This document shows positions 34,731 to 43,755 of a DNA stretch of 64,000 nucleotides, piece after piece. Location: assembly GCF_014196225.1 (NCBI RefSeq), contig NZ_JACIDI010000006.1, positions 81,841 to 145,840 on the forward strand, written 5' to 3'. Origin of the DNA: Bacteroides pyogenes (GTDB lineage: Bacteria; Bacteroidota; Bacteroidia; Bacteroidales; Bacteroidaceae). The position numbers were made by a program, and so were the translations under genes. The notes under the pieces are model-generated. The model was not told the origin of the DNA. It saw only the letters and a list, made by a program, of their open reading frames with translations, and searched no databases. The first letter of the stretch is position 1. Each line of letters begins with the position of its first letter.

Positions 34731-35393
34731 CTACGCTTTGTTTAAAGAACACTGTCCGTTTGCCATCAACTCTTTCCATTTCATGTAGCCAAAGATAGCT
34801 ACAATGGCATAAATTCCGTATAAAGCGGAGGTGAAATATATCTCTTTGTAGATATAAAGTCCGCAACTCACGATGTCGACCAATATCCATGCCAGCCATT
34901 GCTCGATGTGTTTACGGGCGAGCATCCACATGCCGACGATGCTGAGTGCGGTGGTGAAGCTGTCCCACCAGGGCACGTCGCTGTCGGTATATTCGATCAG
35001 GATTTTGCCGATTCCCACGAAGGCGAGCAGGAAGACCGCCAATAAAGGCAGGTAATACTTTCGGGGAGTATGTATGATGGGAAGGGAGTTTGTGGCATCG
35101 GAGGTTTCGGCTGTTTCCATCGGCTCTCCTTTTCTTTTCCGTTGTCCCCACATCCAGAAGCACCATCCGTACACGGCAGCTGCCAGATAGTAGATGTTGA
35201 TGCCGAAATCCGCGTAAAGCCCGGCGTTATAATACACGAAGATGTAGATAGCCGGCATGATGATGCCCGCTATCCACAGATAGATGCTTGCCCGGTACTC
35301 CAGCCAAAGGTATAGGATGCCGACTGCCGTACCTGTGATTTCAAGAATGCTTGTTTCCAAAGTCGTAAACGGTTTAGAAGCGTATGGTGACAT
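34731..35393 (-). CDS. pnuT: PnuC-family transporter, thiamine type (PnuT)
   Basis: A 220-aa inner-membrane transporter with seven or so hydrophobic segments (e.g. GILYLWLEYRASIYLWIAGI, AVYGWCFWMWGQRK). PnuC proteins carry nicotinamide riboside, but those in TPP-riboswitch operons next to thiamine pyrophosphokinase transport thiamine. The ATG at 35393 overlaps the receptor stop by 20 bases; TTG at 35360 (LETSILEITG), just past the stop, is an equally plausible start and fits the family N-terminus well. A charged, Glu-rich loop (RKRKGEPMETAETSD) is near the middle. Confidence 0.88.
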   Translation of the reverse strand: MSPYASKPFTTLETSILEITGTAVGILYLWLEYRASIYLWIAGIIMPAIYIFVYYNAGLYADFGINIYYLAAAVYGWCFWMWGQRKRKGEPMETAETSDATNSLPIIHTPRKYYLPLLAVFLLAFVGIGKILIEYTDSDVPWWDSFTTALSIVGMWMLARKHIEQWLAWILVDIVSCGLYIYKEIYFTSALYGIYAIVAIFGYMKWKELMANGQCSLNKA

Positions 35394-37665
35394 GTCCCAG
35401 CACATTGGTGCCCGCCATCGGGTAGAAACGCGGGTCTTTGCTCCATGTGTAAGGCTTTTGCTTGTCTTTGTCGGGATACAAGGCCGCATTCTGCGCATAT
35501 CCGTTCGTTTCGTATTGGGTATCGAACAGGTTATACACGGTCAGCCCTACCGTGACGCCTTTCGTATATCGCGCCTTAAAGCGGTAGGCAATGCTGAGGT
35601 GGTGAACGAAATACGGGTCGAGCGAGTTCTCCTTTACTCCGAAGTTGTCCAGATATTGGCGGCTCACATATTGCGACTGCAAAGAAGCCTCCATTCCTTT
35701 GTAGCTGAATGACAGCAGACTGTTGGCCATGAACGAAGGAGAGAAAGCGATCGGTGTGGTTCCTGCTTCGAAAGCAGTCACTGTCCACATATCGTCCCGG
35801 ATCTCTCCGCCTGTAATGCTCATGTCGTACAAATAGCCTACATAGTTCTTGATGCGGTTTTTGCTCCATGTGCCGTTGATGTCCCAACGAAGCCGGTCAG
35901 TCAATTGCGCGCCTGCCGTAATCTCCATACCCATGCGGTAACTGTCTTTCACATTTTCCGCCAGCGGTTCGCCAATTTCGTTTACGTTGCCGTTCAGTAT
36001 CAACTGATCGGTGTAGTCCATATAATAAAGGTTGACTCCCGCCGTAAACCAACGGTTGCGGTATGTATAACCCAATTCGTAGTCGAACAGTTTTTCCGCT
36101 TTCGGATGTTCGTTGAACCTGCCGTCGGTATAGTTGTTGCGCGTCGGCTCTTTCTGCGCCACGGAGAATGAAGCGTACGCACTGTGGTTCGGATCGATTT
36201 GCCAGAATACTCCAGTCTTCGGATTGAAGAAGTCGAAGTTCTCTTTGATATTCAGCAATTGCAGGCGTTCGGGCTTGGCATTGAAATCCCATTTATCGTG
36301 ATCGCCTTCGATGGTGTAGTGAATGTGGCGGTATTGCAGGTCGGCGTATGCGCTCAATGCTTTGGTGAGCTGATAATTGGCGCGCAGGTATACGTTTCCG
36401 TCCGTCTTCGCGCCGTTGTTGCGGTAGTATTCATGCTCCGGGTCGAGCTGCCCGATGTAATTCTTCACCCATATCACTTTGCCGTAGTGGTCGTTGCTGT
36501 AACGGTTGAGCCCTCCGCCGAGCGAAGCGTCCAGCCTTTCGTTGCGGTAATTGAGCGAGAACACTCCGCCGCCGAAATCATTGTCCAATAGCTTTTGGCG
36601 GACAAGGTTCGCCTTTTTCGCCTTACTTCCGTCGGGCAGCTCGAAAGGCGTCAAGCCATATTCTTTCAGCTTGCGACCGTTCTTATACTCCTGATAATAC
36701 CCGAATCCGCGCGTGTAATGGAAAGCCACGTTCAGGTTCCACTCCGGCGAGAAGATGTGATTGCCTATCAGCTGGTAGTGCGTTTGGCGGTAATGGTCGA
36801 TCTGGTCGTTGTAGAAACCGATGGTTTTGGCTTCCGGGGCGTTATCGTTCCCCTCCTTGATCGCTCCGTTCGGGTTGTATCTCCGGTTGGTTTTCAGCTT
36901 CTCGCGGCTGATTCCGTCCCACGCATGATACGTTTCTTCCCTTCCTCCGAAGGTAATGAACTTGACGGTTGTATGTTCTCCGAAGTAGCCTCCCTGCAAG
37001 AAATACGACTTCAAGTCGGAAGAAGCGCGGTCGCGGTAGCCGTCGCTCTTGATGTTCGATACCCTCGCATCGAATGCCCATACCTTATTAATAAGGCCCG
37101 ATCCCACCTTCACCGTTTCCTTGTGCGTGTTGAACGAGCCGTAAGAGCCCGAAAGTTCGGCATACGGAGTAGAAGAGATGCTTTGCGTGCGCATGTTGAT
37201 GCTGGCTCCGAACGCTCCGGAGCCGTTGGTCGATGTTCCTGCTCCCCGCTGTATCTGCATGTCTTCCAGCGAAGACGCGAAGTCGGGCGTATTTACCCAG
37301 AAGATAGCGTGGCTTTCGGCATCGTTCATCGGAATGCCGTTGGAGGTTATATTAATCCGCGTGGCGTCCGTACCGCGTACACGAATGGCCGTATAGCCGA
37401 TTCCCGCCCCCGCGTCGGAGGTCGTCAGTACGGAAGGCGTGGTGGACAGCAGAAAAGGAATATCCTGTCCGATATTCTGTTTCGCGATTTGCTCTTTCTT
37501 CACATTGGTGAATGCCACGGGAGTTTTGGCTGTGGCACGTGTGGATACTACTTGCACCTCTTGCAGATGCACGACTTTCAGGCTGTCGGCCGCGCTCTTT
37601 TGTGCGCTGACAGCGATGCCTGCCCCTAACATAGCGGCGGCCATCCAAATTCTTTTTTTCATCAT
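35374..37665 (-). CDS. TonB-dependent receptor, probable thiamine importer
   Basis: A 763-aa outer-membrane receptor: signal peptide (MAAAMLGAGIAVSAQ), plug domain (about 35-150; YTAIRVRGTDATRINITSNG) and 22-strand barrel with a C-terminal GHVTIRF ending in Phe. It has no STN or carboxypeptidase-like domain, unlike the 6.2-9.3 kb receptor. It follows a TPP riboswitch directly and is first in an operon with PnuT and thiamine pyrophosphokinase, so it most likely imports thiamine (the OMthi type of Bacteroides). The substrate is inferred from context. Confidence 0.92.
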   Translation of the reverse strand: MMKKRIWMAAAMLGAGIAVSAQKSAADSLKVVHLQEVQVVSTRATAKTPVAFTNVKKEQIAKQNIGQDIPFLLSTTPSVLTTSDAGAGIGYTAIRVRGTDATRINITSNGIPMNDAESHAIFWVNTPDFASSLEDMQIQRGAGTSTNGSGAFGASINMRTQSISSTPYAELSGSYGSFNTHKETVKVGSGLINKVWAFDARVSNIKSDGYRDRASSDLKSYFLQGGYFGEHTTVKFITFGGREETYHAWDGISREKLKTNRRYNPNGAIKEGNDNAPEAKTIGFYNDQIDHYRQTHYQLIGNHIFSPEWNLNVAFHYTRGFGYYQEYKNGRKLKEYGLTPFELPDGSKAKKANLVRQKLLDNDFGGGVFSLNYRNERLDASLGGGLNRYSNDHYGKVIWVKNYIGQLDPEHEYYRNNGAKTDGNVYLRANYQLTKALSAYADLQYRHIHYTIEGDHDKWDFNAKPERLQLLNIKENFDFFNPKTGVFWQIDPNHSAYASFSVAQKEPTRNNYTDGRFNEHPKAEKLFDYELGYTYRNRWFTAGVNLYYMDYTDQLILNGNVNEIGEPLAENVKDSYRMGMEITAGAQLTDRLRWDINGTWSKNRIKNYVGYLYDMSITGGEIRDDMWTVTAFEAGTTPIAFSPSFMANSLLSFSYKGMEASLQSQYVSRQYLDNFGVKENSLDPYFVHHLSIAYRFKARYTKGVTVGLTVYNLFDTQYETNGYAQNAALYPDKDKQKPYTWSKDPRFYPMAGTNVLGHVTIRF

Positions 37666-37681
37666 TGGTAATTTATTGGTT

Positions 37682-37752
37682 CTCTACGCCGGCATTATCC
37701 GGTTCAGATTCTATGGGTATGTTCTCAGCCCGTCCTGTTAAGGCACCCCTAT
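37682..37752 (-). promoter_or_regulatory. TPP riboswitch (THI element)
   Basis: On the minus strand GGGGTGCC (about 37750), CTGAGA with ACCC (about 37727-37713) and GAACCGGATAATGCCGGCGT (about 37703-37684) are the conserved TPP aptamer blocks in order. It ends 17-20 nt before the receptor ATG, so it can control start-site access when TPP is bound. The receptor, PnuT, kinase and flavodoxin genes would be turned down when thiamine diphosphate is abundant. Confidence 0.95.
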
Positions 37753-37766
37753 CGAATGAATCGGCA

Positions 37767-37774
37767 CAAAATTA
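37767..37774 (-). promoter_or_regulatory. -7 box of the thiamine operon
   Basis: TAATTTTG on the minus strand fits TAnnTTTG and lies about 15 nt before the riboswitch aptamer, as expected for a start at its 5' end. Confidence 0.55.
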
Positions 37775-37903
37775 CTGCTTTCCTCTGAAGAAAACAAAAA
37801 AAGTTTTTCTAATTGCTTGAAAGGTTGTATTTTTGTTCGTTCGCTCCCGCACGGATGGGGCGCTTTGTATGTATCATTCTTTATAAATACTGCTATTTTG
37901 TAT

Positions 37904-38815
37904 ATGTTATTTCTATTGCAACTTACACAAGTCGCCGATTCCATTGCGCGGCATACCAAACAAGAGGCCGGTGAGCTGTTGAAGCAGGCAGCAAGCGGCG
38001 AGGGCATCGATAAAGTATCTCAGTTGACGCAACAATTCATAGAGTGGGGGATTTCTGCCGGAGGGCGTATTCTCGCCGCTTTGATTGTTTTCATTGTCGG
38101 ACGGTTCATCGTTTCGGTGCTGAATAAACTGGTTGCCAGATTGCTCGACAGAAGAAAGGTGGATGTCAGCATCAAGACGTTTATCCGCAGTCTGGTGAAT
38201 ATTTTGCTGATGATTCTGCTTGTGGTGGCTGTTGTCAGCAAGCTGGGTGTCGAAACAACCTCATTTGCCGCTTTGCTGGCTTCCGCCGGTGTGGCTATCG
38301 GTATGGCGCTCTCGGGCAATCTGCAGAACTTTGCGGGCGGACTGATTATTCTGCTGTTCAAACCTTATAAAGTGGGCGATTGGATTGAAGCGCAGAATGT
38401 ATCCGGAACAGTCAGGGAGATCCAGATATTTCATACCATTCTTACTACTGCCGATAATAAGGTAATCTTTATCCCGAACGGAGCGTTGAGCAGCGGTGTG
38501 GTTATTAATTACAGTAATCAGGTGACGCGCAGAGTGGAATGGGTTGTCGGTATAGAGTATGGTGAAGACTTCGGAAAGGTGGAAGCCATTGTACGTGAAA
38601 TACTTGCGGCGGATAAACGCATACTTAATGAACCGGAGCAGTTTGTTGCCTTACATGCGCTGGCCGCAAGCAGCGTGAATGTGATAGCCCGTGTTTGGGT
38701 GAAAACGGAAGACTATTGGGATGTGTATTTCACAATCAATAAAAAGATATACCAGACCTTTAATGAAAGAGGAATCGATTTCCCGTTCCCCCAGCTTACA
38801 GTACATCAGGGCTGA
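37904..38815 (+). CDS. MscS-family mechanosensitive channel
   Basis: A 303-aa inner-membrane channel that opens on hypo-osmotic stretch. The start at 37904 (MLFLLQLTQ) was chosen because the longer frame adds a stretch without family similarity. Three membrane segments are seen, the last with the glycine/alanine-rich pore helix (FAALLASAGVAIGMALSGNL), followed by the beta domain (GGLIILLFKPYKVGDWIEA) and the C-terminal alpha/beta domain. Length is typical of the short MscS type. Monocistronic and divergent from the thiamine operon. Confidence 0.92.
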   Translation: MLFLLQLTQVADSIARHTKQEAGELLKQAASGEGIDKVSQLTQQFIEWGISAGGRILAALIVFIVGRFIVSVLNKLVARLLDRRKVDVSIKTFIRSLVNILLMILLVVAVVSKLGVETTSFAALLASAGVAIGMALSGNLQNFAGGLIILLFKPYKVGDWIEAQNVSGTVREIQIFHTILTTADNKVIFIPNGALSSGVVINYSNQVTRRVEWVVGIEYGEDFGKVEAIVREILAADKRILNEPEQFVALHALAASSVNVIARVWVKTEDYWDVYFTINKKIYQTFNERGIDFPFPQLTVHQG

Positions 38816-39005
38816 TTTTCATGTTCTTTTCTTTCGCTTTTCTGCGCAAGAGAGAGTTATCCGCGAGAGATTTCCTTATATTTCTTGCGCATTGAAAAGG
38901 AAAAACGGATATTGCAGATATTTTCCGGATATTGGTATGGAGGCGGTGAAGAAAAGGACTATTATCGGCTTAGCCACATTATTATATTAAAACGTTTAAA
39001 AATAA

Positions 39006-41513
39006 ATGCAAATGAAAAAAGGATTAAAAATCGGAGGCGTCATTGTCGGTGTGATTATCATTCTGATGCTCCTCCTTCCTTTCGCCTTTCAGGGAAAGAT
39101 AGCAGGAATCGTGAAGACCGAAGGAAATAAGATGCTGAATGCTCAGTTCGATTTCAGGAAGTTGAGCATCAGCCTGTTTCGTAACTTCCCGCAGGCATCT
39201 CTCACGCTCGAGGATTTCTGGCTGAAAGGCACGGGAGATTTCGAGGGCGATACGCTGGTGCAGGCGGGAGAGGTGACTGCCTCAGTCAACTTGTTCTCGC
39301 TTTTCGGCGACAAAGGATACGATGTTTCCAAAGTTTCATTGAAAGACACCCGTCTGCATGTCATTGTGCTGCCCGACGGACGCGTGAACTGGGATATCGT
39401 GAAGCCCGATACTGTGCAGAAGGAGGAAGAGATTGCCGAAGAGGCTTCCGCTTTCAAGATAAAACTGAAACAGTTCGTTGCCGACAATGTGGATTTGGTT
39501 TACGACGACCGGCAGGGAAACAGGTATGTCGAGGTTCTTGCTCTGGACGCGCTTTGTTCCGGCGACTTGAGCAGCGACCGGACTACTCTGAAGCTGAAGG
39601 CGGAAACCGGATCGCTCACTTATAAAATGAACGGCATCCCGTTCTTGTCGAAAGTGAACCTTGTAGCGAAGATGGACATCGATGCCGATCTGGCCAACCA
39701 TAAGTACACGCTGAAAGACAACTCTTTCCGTCTGAATGCCATCGAGGCGGATCTCGACGGATGGATGGCTTTGAAAGACCCCGCCATCGATATGGATTTG
39801 AAGATGAACACCAACGATGTGGGCTTCAAAGAGATTCTTTCTTTGATTCCTGCCATTTACGCCACCGAGTTTTCGAGCCTGAAGACAGACGGAACCGCTA
39901 CGCTCACGGCTTCGGTGAAGGGAATATGGCAAGGGGATACGGTGCCGGCCTTCGATGTCGACATGCAGGTGAAAGATGCCATGTTCCGCTATCCGTCGTT
40001 GCCTGCGGGAGTGGACCGGATCAATGTGAACGCGCGTATACAGAATCCGGGAGGAAGCGCCGACCTGACAACGATTCGCCTCAATCCTTTCAGTTTCCGA
40101 ATGGCGGGAAATCCGTTCACTGTGATAGCGGACATCAAAACACCCGTGAGCGACCCCGACTTCAGAGCCGAAGCTAAGGGAATCCTTAATCTGGGAATGG
40201 TGAAACAGGTGTATCCGTTGCAGGATATGGAACTGAACGGAACGGTCAACGCCGATATGCAAATGGCGGGACGGATGTCGTATATCGAGAAGGAACAGTA
40301 CGACTGGGTGCAGGCTTCCGGAACGGTAGGCCTCTCCGGCATGAAGCTGAAGATGAAAGACATGCCCGATGTGGATATCCGTAAGTCTTTGCTGACGTTT
40401 ACTCCGAAATATCTTCAGTTGAGCGAGACCACTGTCAATATAGGCAAGAATGATTTGACAGCGGACAGCCGTCTGGAGAACTACATGGGCTATGCGTTGA
40501 AGGGTACTACGCTGAAAGGTTATCTGAATGTCCGTTCCAATCATTTGAGCCTGAATGACTTCATGAAGGCGGACAGCGTTGCGGCGGCTTCGGCCGACTC
40601 GACAGCGGCTACCGGCATTGTGGAAATTCCGCGCAATGTCGATCTTCAGATAGACGCCAACCTGAAACAGGTGCTGTTCAATAAAATGTCGTTCAACGAT
40701 ATGAGCGGAAAGATGGTGGTGAAAGACGGGAAAGTGGATATGAAGAGTCTCTCCATGAACACCATGGGCGGAAATGTGGTGATGAACGGATACTACTCTA
40801 CCTCCGACGTGAAGAGGCCGCAACTGAATGCCGCATTTAAAATGAATAATATCGTGTTTGCGCAAGCCTACAAAGATCTGGACATGGTGCGGCAACTGGC
40901 TCCGGTTTTTGAACATTTGAAAGGGCATTTTAACGGCAACCTGAATGTGGCGACCGACTTAGATGAGACAATGGGCCCGGTGATGAACACGATGCAGGGC
41001 AACGGTCATCTGTCTACCCGCGACATCAACCTGAGCGGAATCAAAGCCATCGACCTGATAGCCGAAGCCATCAAGCAGCCGAACCTGAAGGATATGAAGG
41101 CGAAGGACATGGATATAGACTTTACCATCAAAGACGGGCGGGTATCGACGAAGCCTTTCGATATCAAGCTGGGCGAGTATGTGCTGAACCTTTCGGGCAG
41201 TACGGGTATCGACCAAACGATCGACTATACCGGTAAGGTGAAACTTCCGGCATCGCTGGCAGGCGATTATGCCAAGCTGACGACGCTCGATCTGAAGATA
41301 GGCGGTTCGTTCGATTCGCCGAAGGTGAGCGTAGACACCAAGAGCATGGCCAATCAGGCGGTTCAAACGGTTGCCGATGAAGCCATCGGGCGGATAGGGA
41401 AGAAGCTGGGACTGGACTCTGCCGCTACCGCCAACAAAGATTCGCTGAAGCAGAAGGTGACCGAAAAAGCAACGGAGAAGGTATTCGACTTCTTGAAGAA
41501 GAAGCTGAAATAA
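39006..41513 (+). CDS. AsmA-family protein
   Basis: An 835-aa protein with one N-terminal membrane segment (VGVIIILMLLLPFAF) and a long beta-rich periplasmic region, the AsmA/TamB-like pattern associated with lipid transport or outer-membrane homeostasis. The C-terminal AsmA block is recognisable (about residues 600-760; FDIKLGEYVLNLSGSTGID, DLKIGGSFDSPKV). ATG 39012 is an alternative start two codons on. The next gene follows after 16 bp, so the two are likely co-transcribed. Confidence 0.88.
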   Translation: MQMKKGLKIGGVIVGVIIILMLLLPFAFQGKIAGIVKTEGNKMLNAQFDFRKLSISLFRNFPQASLTLEDFWLKGTGDFEGDTLVQAGEVTASVNLFSLFGDKGYDVSKVSLKDTRLHVIVLPDGRVNWDIVKPDTVQKEEEIAEEASAFKIKLKQFVADNVDLVYDDRQGNRYVEVLALDALCSGDLSSDRTTLKLKAETGSLTYKMNGIPFLSKVNLVAKMDIDADLANHKYTLKDNSFRLNAIEADLDGWMALKDPAIDMDLKMNTNDVGFKEILSLIPAIYATEFSSLKTDGTATLTASVKGIWQGDTVPAFDVDMQVKDAMFRYPSLPAGVDRINVNARIQNPGGSADLTTIRLNPFSFRMAGNPFTVIADIKTPVSDPDFRAEAKGILNLGMVKQVYPLQDMELNGTVNADMQMAGRMSYIEKEQYDWVQASGTVGLSGMKLKMKDMPDVDIRKSLLTFTPKYLQLSETTVNIGKNDLTADSRLENYMGYALKGTTLKGYLNVRSNHLSLNDFMKADSVAAASADSTAATGIVEIPRNVDLQIDANLKQVLFNKMSFNDMSGKMVVKDGKVDMKSLSMNTMGGNVVMNGYYSTSDVKRPQLNAAFKMNNIVFAQAYKDLDMVRQLAPVFEHLKGHFNGNLNVATDLDETMGPVMNTMQGNGHLSTRDINLSGIKAIDLIAEAIKQPNLKDMKAKDMDIDFTIKDGRVSTKPFDIKLGEYVLNLSGSTGIDQTIDYTGKVKLPASLAGDYAKLTTLDLKIGGSFDSPKVSVDTKSMANQAVQTVADEAIGRIGKKLGLDSAATANKDSLKQKVTEKATEKVFDFLKKKLK

Positions 41514-41529
41514 ACAAAGCTCTTTTACG

Positions 41530-42141
41530 ATGATTCTGAAACTGTACGACAAAAACAACAACCCGCAGGATTTGCAGCGAGTGATCGACATCCTGAACGA
41601 CGGCGGAATAATCATTTATCCCACCGACACCATGTATGCTATGGGCTGTCATGTGCTAAAGGAGCGCGCCATCGAGCGTATCTGCCGGATGAAAGGCATC
41701 GATCCGCGAAAGAATAACCTCTCTATCATCGGCTACGATTTGAGCAGTATCAGCGAATACGCCAAAATATCGAACGATGTGTTTAAACTGATGAGGCGCA
41801 ATCTGCCCGGTCCGTTTACCTTTATCCTGAACGGTACGAACCGGTTGCCGAAGATTTTCCGCAACCGCAGGGAAGTCGGTATCCGCATGCCCGATAATCC
41901 CGTGATTCGTGAGATTGCCCGCTTGCTCGAAGCCCCCATCATGACCGCCACGTTGCCGCACGATGAGAACGAAGAGCAGGAATACGTGACCGATCCCGAA
42001 CTGATCGACGAGAAATTCGGTGAGACGGTCGATCTGGTAATCGACGGCGGCATCGGAGGAGTAGAACCTTCCACCGTTGTGCTGTGCACCGGCGATGAGC
42101 CGGAAATTCTCCGGCAGGGGAAAGGTGATTTGATAGGCTGA
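41530..42141 (+). CDS. Sua5/YciO/YrdC family protein
   Basis: A 203-aa protein of the fold that makes L-threonylcarbamoyl-adenylate from threonine, bicarbonate and ATP for the t6A modification of tRNA. Seen are YPTDTMYAMGCHV, the basic patch KGIDPRKNNLSIIG (where KxR and SxN residues are typical), and PGPFTFIL. It is of the shorter YciO/YrdC form without the C-terminal Sua5 domain. YciO paralogues exist with weaker activity, so TsaC function is probable rather than certain. Confidence 0.88.
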   Translation: MILKLYDKNNNPQDLQRVIDILNDGGIIIYPTDTMYAMGCHVLKERAIERICRMKGIDPRKNNLSIIGYDLSSISEYAKISNDVFKLMRRNLPGPFTFILNGTNRLPKIFRNRREVGIRMPDNPVIREIARLLEAPIMTATLPHDENEEQEYVTDPELIDEKFGETVDLVIDGGIGGVEPSTVVLCTGDEPEILRQGKGDLIG

Positions 42142-42234
42142 CTTCGCTCGCGGCAATCTTTCTCATCCGGCAGGTATATGGATAGTTCGTTTTGTTTCCC
42201 GCTTGGGGAACAAAAGTTTCCATACGGGGAAAAT

Positions 42235-42280
42235 AAAGTTTCCCACTGGGGAAACTTTTGTTTCAATAGTGGGAAACTTT
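42235..42280. repeat. 13-bp inverted repeat downstream of the Sua5-like gene
   Basis: AAAGTTTCCCACT (42235-42247) and AGTGGGAAACTTT (42268-42280) form a perfect stem with a 20-nt loop. Around it, TTTCCC/GGGGAAA blocks recur several times between 42196 and 42280. It ends in TTTTT on the plus strand, so it may terminate the asmA-like/Sua5 transcript. Confidence 0.6.
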
Positions 42281-42501
42281 TTGAAACTACTATTTTAAAA
42301 CAAGACACTACCTTTGCCTGTGATATTCCGGTGCATTTGCTTCTCGATTCATGATAGGGGAGCTGAGGATAGGCAGCCGTTCTCCGTCTCGACGGTGCTC
42401 CCGTGCCGTTGCGACAAACCACCGTCGGTTTTCTCGTTCGCTTTATGGCTTAAAAAGAAGGTCTCAATGCCCGGAAACAGACATTGAGACCTTCTTTGGA
42501 T

Positions 42502-42765
42502 TTTACCGCCAGTTCCTGTCGAGACTCCTGTGGGAGTACGGGTTATCGTATGCTGCAACGTTTGAAGTTTGCCGGCAATTCCTGTCGAAACTCCTGTGGC
42601 AGTATAGGCCATCGTATGCTGCAACGTTTGAAGTTTGCCGGCAGTTCCTGTCGAAACTCCTGTGGCAGTATGGGCCATCGTATGCTGCGGCGTTTGGATT
42701 TTACCGCCAGTTCCTGTCGAAACTCCTGTGGCAGTATGGGCCATCGTATGCTGCGGCGTTTGAGT
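42502..42765. repeat. four tandem copies of a 66-bp unit
   Basis: Units begin at 42502, 42568, 42634 and 42700, each starting TTT(A/G)CCG and containing CCTGTCGAAACTCCTGTGG and ATCGTATGCTGC. Copies differ at a few bases. Because 66 is divisible by three, all frames stay open and give repetitive 22-residue units on both strands; none looks like a known protein. It occupies the 757-bp spacer before nagB. Confidence 0.85.
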
Positions 42766-42898
42766 TTGCCAGAGCTTCGGTTGAAGCCCGTGCGGGCTGC
42801 TCAAACAATGCCTCGTCGATTTACGGAATGCTTCCGAATCCGCTATCCCGGACATATCGCACCGATGCCGGGACTTTTAAGGGAATCTTTCCGTCGCC

Positions 42899-43711
42899 TT
42901 ATTTAAGCAACGATTCCGGGTCGAGATGGGCGGCTTCGATGTCCTTGAAGTAGCGGTAAGTGCCTACCTTCAACTCGTCGGTAGCGGCGTCGTCGCATAC
43001 GATGATGCCTTTCTCGTGCATTTGCAGGGCGCTGATGGTCCACATCTGCGTGATGGAACCTTCCACGGCGTGGTACAATGCACGCGCCTTGTTGTGTCCG
43101 TTGACAATAATCATCACTTCTTTGGCCGAGAGCACAGTGCCTACGCCTACTGTCAGCGCAGTCTTCGGAACCTTGTTGATGTCGTTCTCGAAGAAGCGTG
43201 AATTGGCTATGATGGTGTCTGTGGTCAATGTTTTGCGGCGGGTGCGCGATGAGAGCGAAGAGCCCGGCTCGTTGAAAGCAATGTGCCCGTCGGGTCCGAT
43301 TCCTCCCATGAAAAGGTCGATACCGCCGTATGATTTGATTTTTTCTTCGTATCGGGCGCATTCGGCATCCGGATCGGCAGCGTTTCCGTCCAGCAGATTG
43401 GTGTTTTCCGGCCGGATGTCGATATGGCTGAAGAAGTTGTTCCACATGAATGAATAGTAGCTTTCGGGATGTTCTTTCGGCAGGCCGACATACTCGTCCA
43501 TGTTGAAAGTCACTACATTGCGGAAAGAAACGATGCCTTTCTTATTCAGGTCGATCAGCGCTTTGTACATGCCCAACGGAGAAGAGCCGGTGGGGCAGCC
43601 CAATACGAACGGTTTCTCGGGCGTCGGGTTGGCAGCTTTGATTTTTGCGGCCACATAGTGCGCAGCCCACAGAGATACGGACTGATAGTCCGGCTGAATA
43701 ATAAGTCTCAT
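42899..43711 (-). CDS. nagB: glucosamine-6-phosphate deaminase
   Basis: A 270-aa cytoplasmic enzyme converting glucosamine-6-phosphate to fructose-6-phosphate and ammonia. Family blocks are FNMDEYVGL (catalytic Asp region), [17 protein letters not shown] (catalytic loop) and [14 protein letters not shown]. Full length. It stands alone between the 66-bp repeat spacer and the flavodiiron gene; no nag cluster is present here. Confidence 0.96.
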   Translation of the reverse strand: MRLIIQPDYQSVSLWAAHYVAAKIKAANPTPEKPFVLGCPTGSSPLGMYKALIDLNKKGIVSFRNVVTFNMDEYVGLPKEHPESYYSFMWNNFFSHIDIRPENTNLLDGNAADPDAECARYEEKIKSYGGIDLFMGGIGPDGHIAFNEPGSSLSSRTRRKTLTTDTIIANSRFFENDINKVPKTALTVGVGTVLSAKEVMIIVNGHNKARALYHAVEGSITQMWTISALQMHEKGIIVCDDAATDELKVGTYRYFKDIEAAHLDPESLLK

Positions 43712-43755
43712 AAATAGCTTGTTTTATAGATTAGTCAATAAGTCGTCGTATGTGT

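Noticed and set aside
34731..35393. PnuC-like gene as a nicotinamide riboside transporter
   Set aside because: TPP riboswitch and thiamine pyrophosphokinase in the same operon make thiamine the likely substrate.
39336..40928. 530-codon minus-strand frame opposite the AsmA-like gene
   Set aside because: His/Arg/Gln-rich shadow of the plus-strand gene without start context or motif.
42502..42765. 66-bp array as a CRISPR locus
   Set aside because: The whole 66-bp unit repeats, so there is no variable spacer part.
42349..42855. 168-aa minus-strand frame as a gene
   Set aside because: Its length is explained by the 66-bp period; no ribosome site or family was seen.
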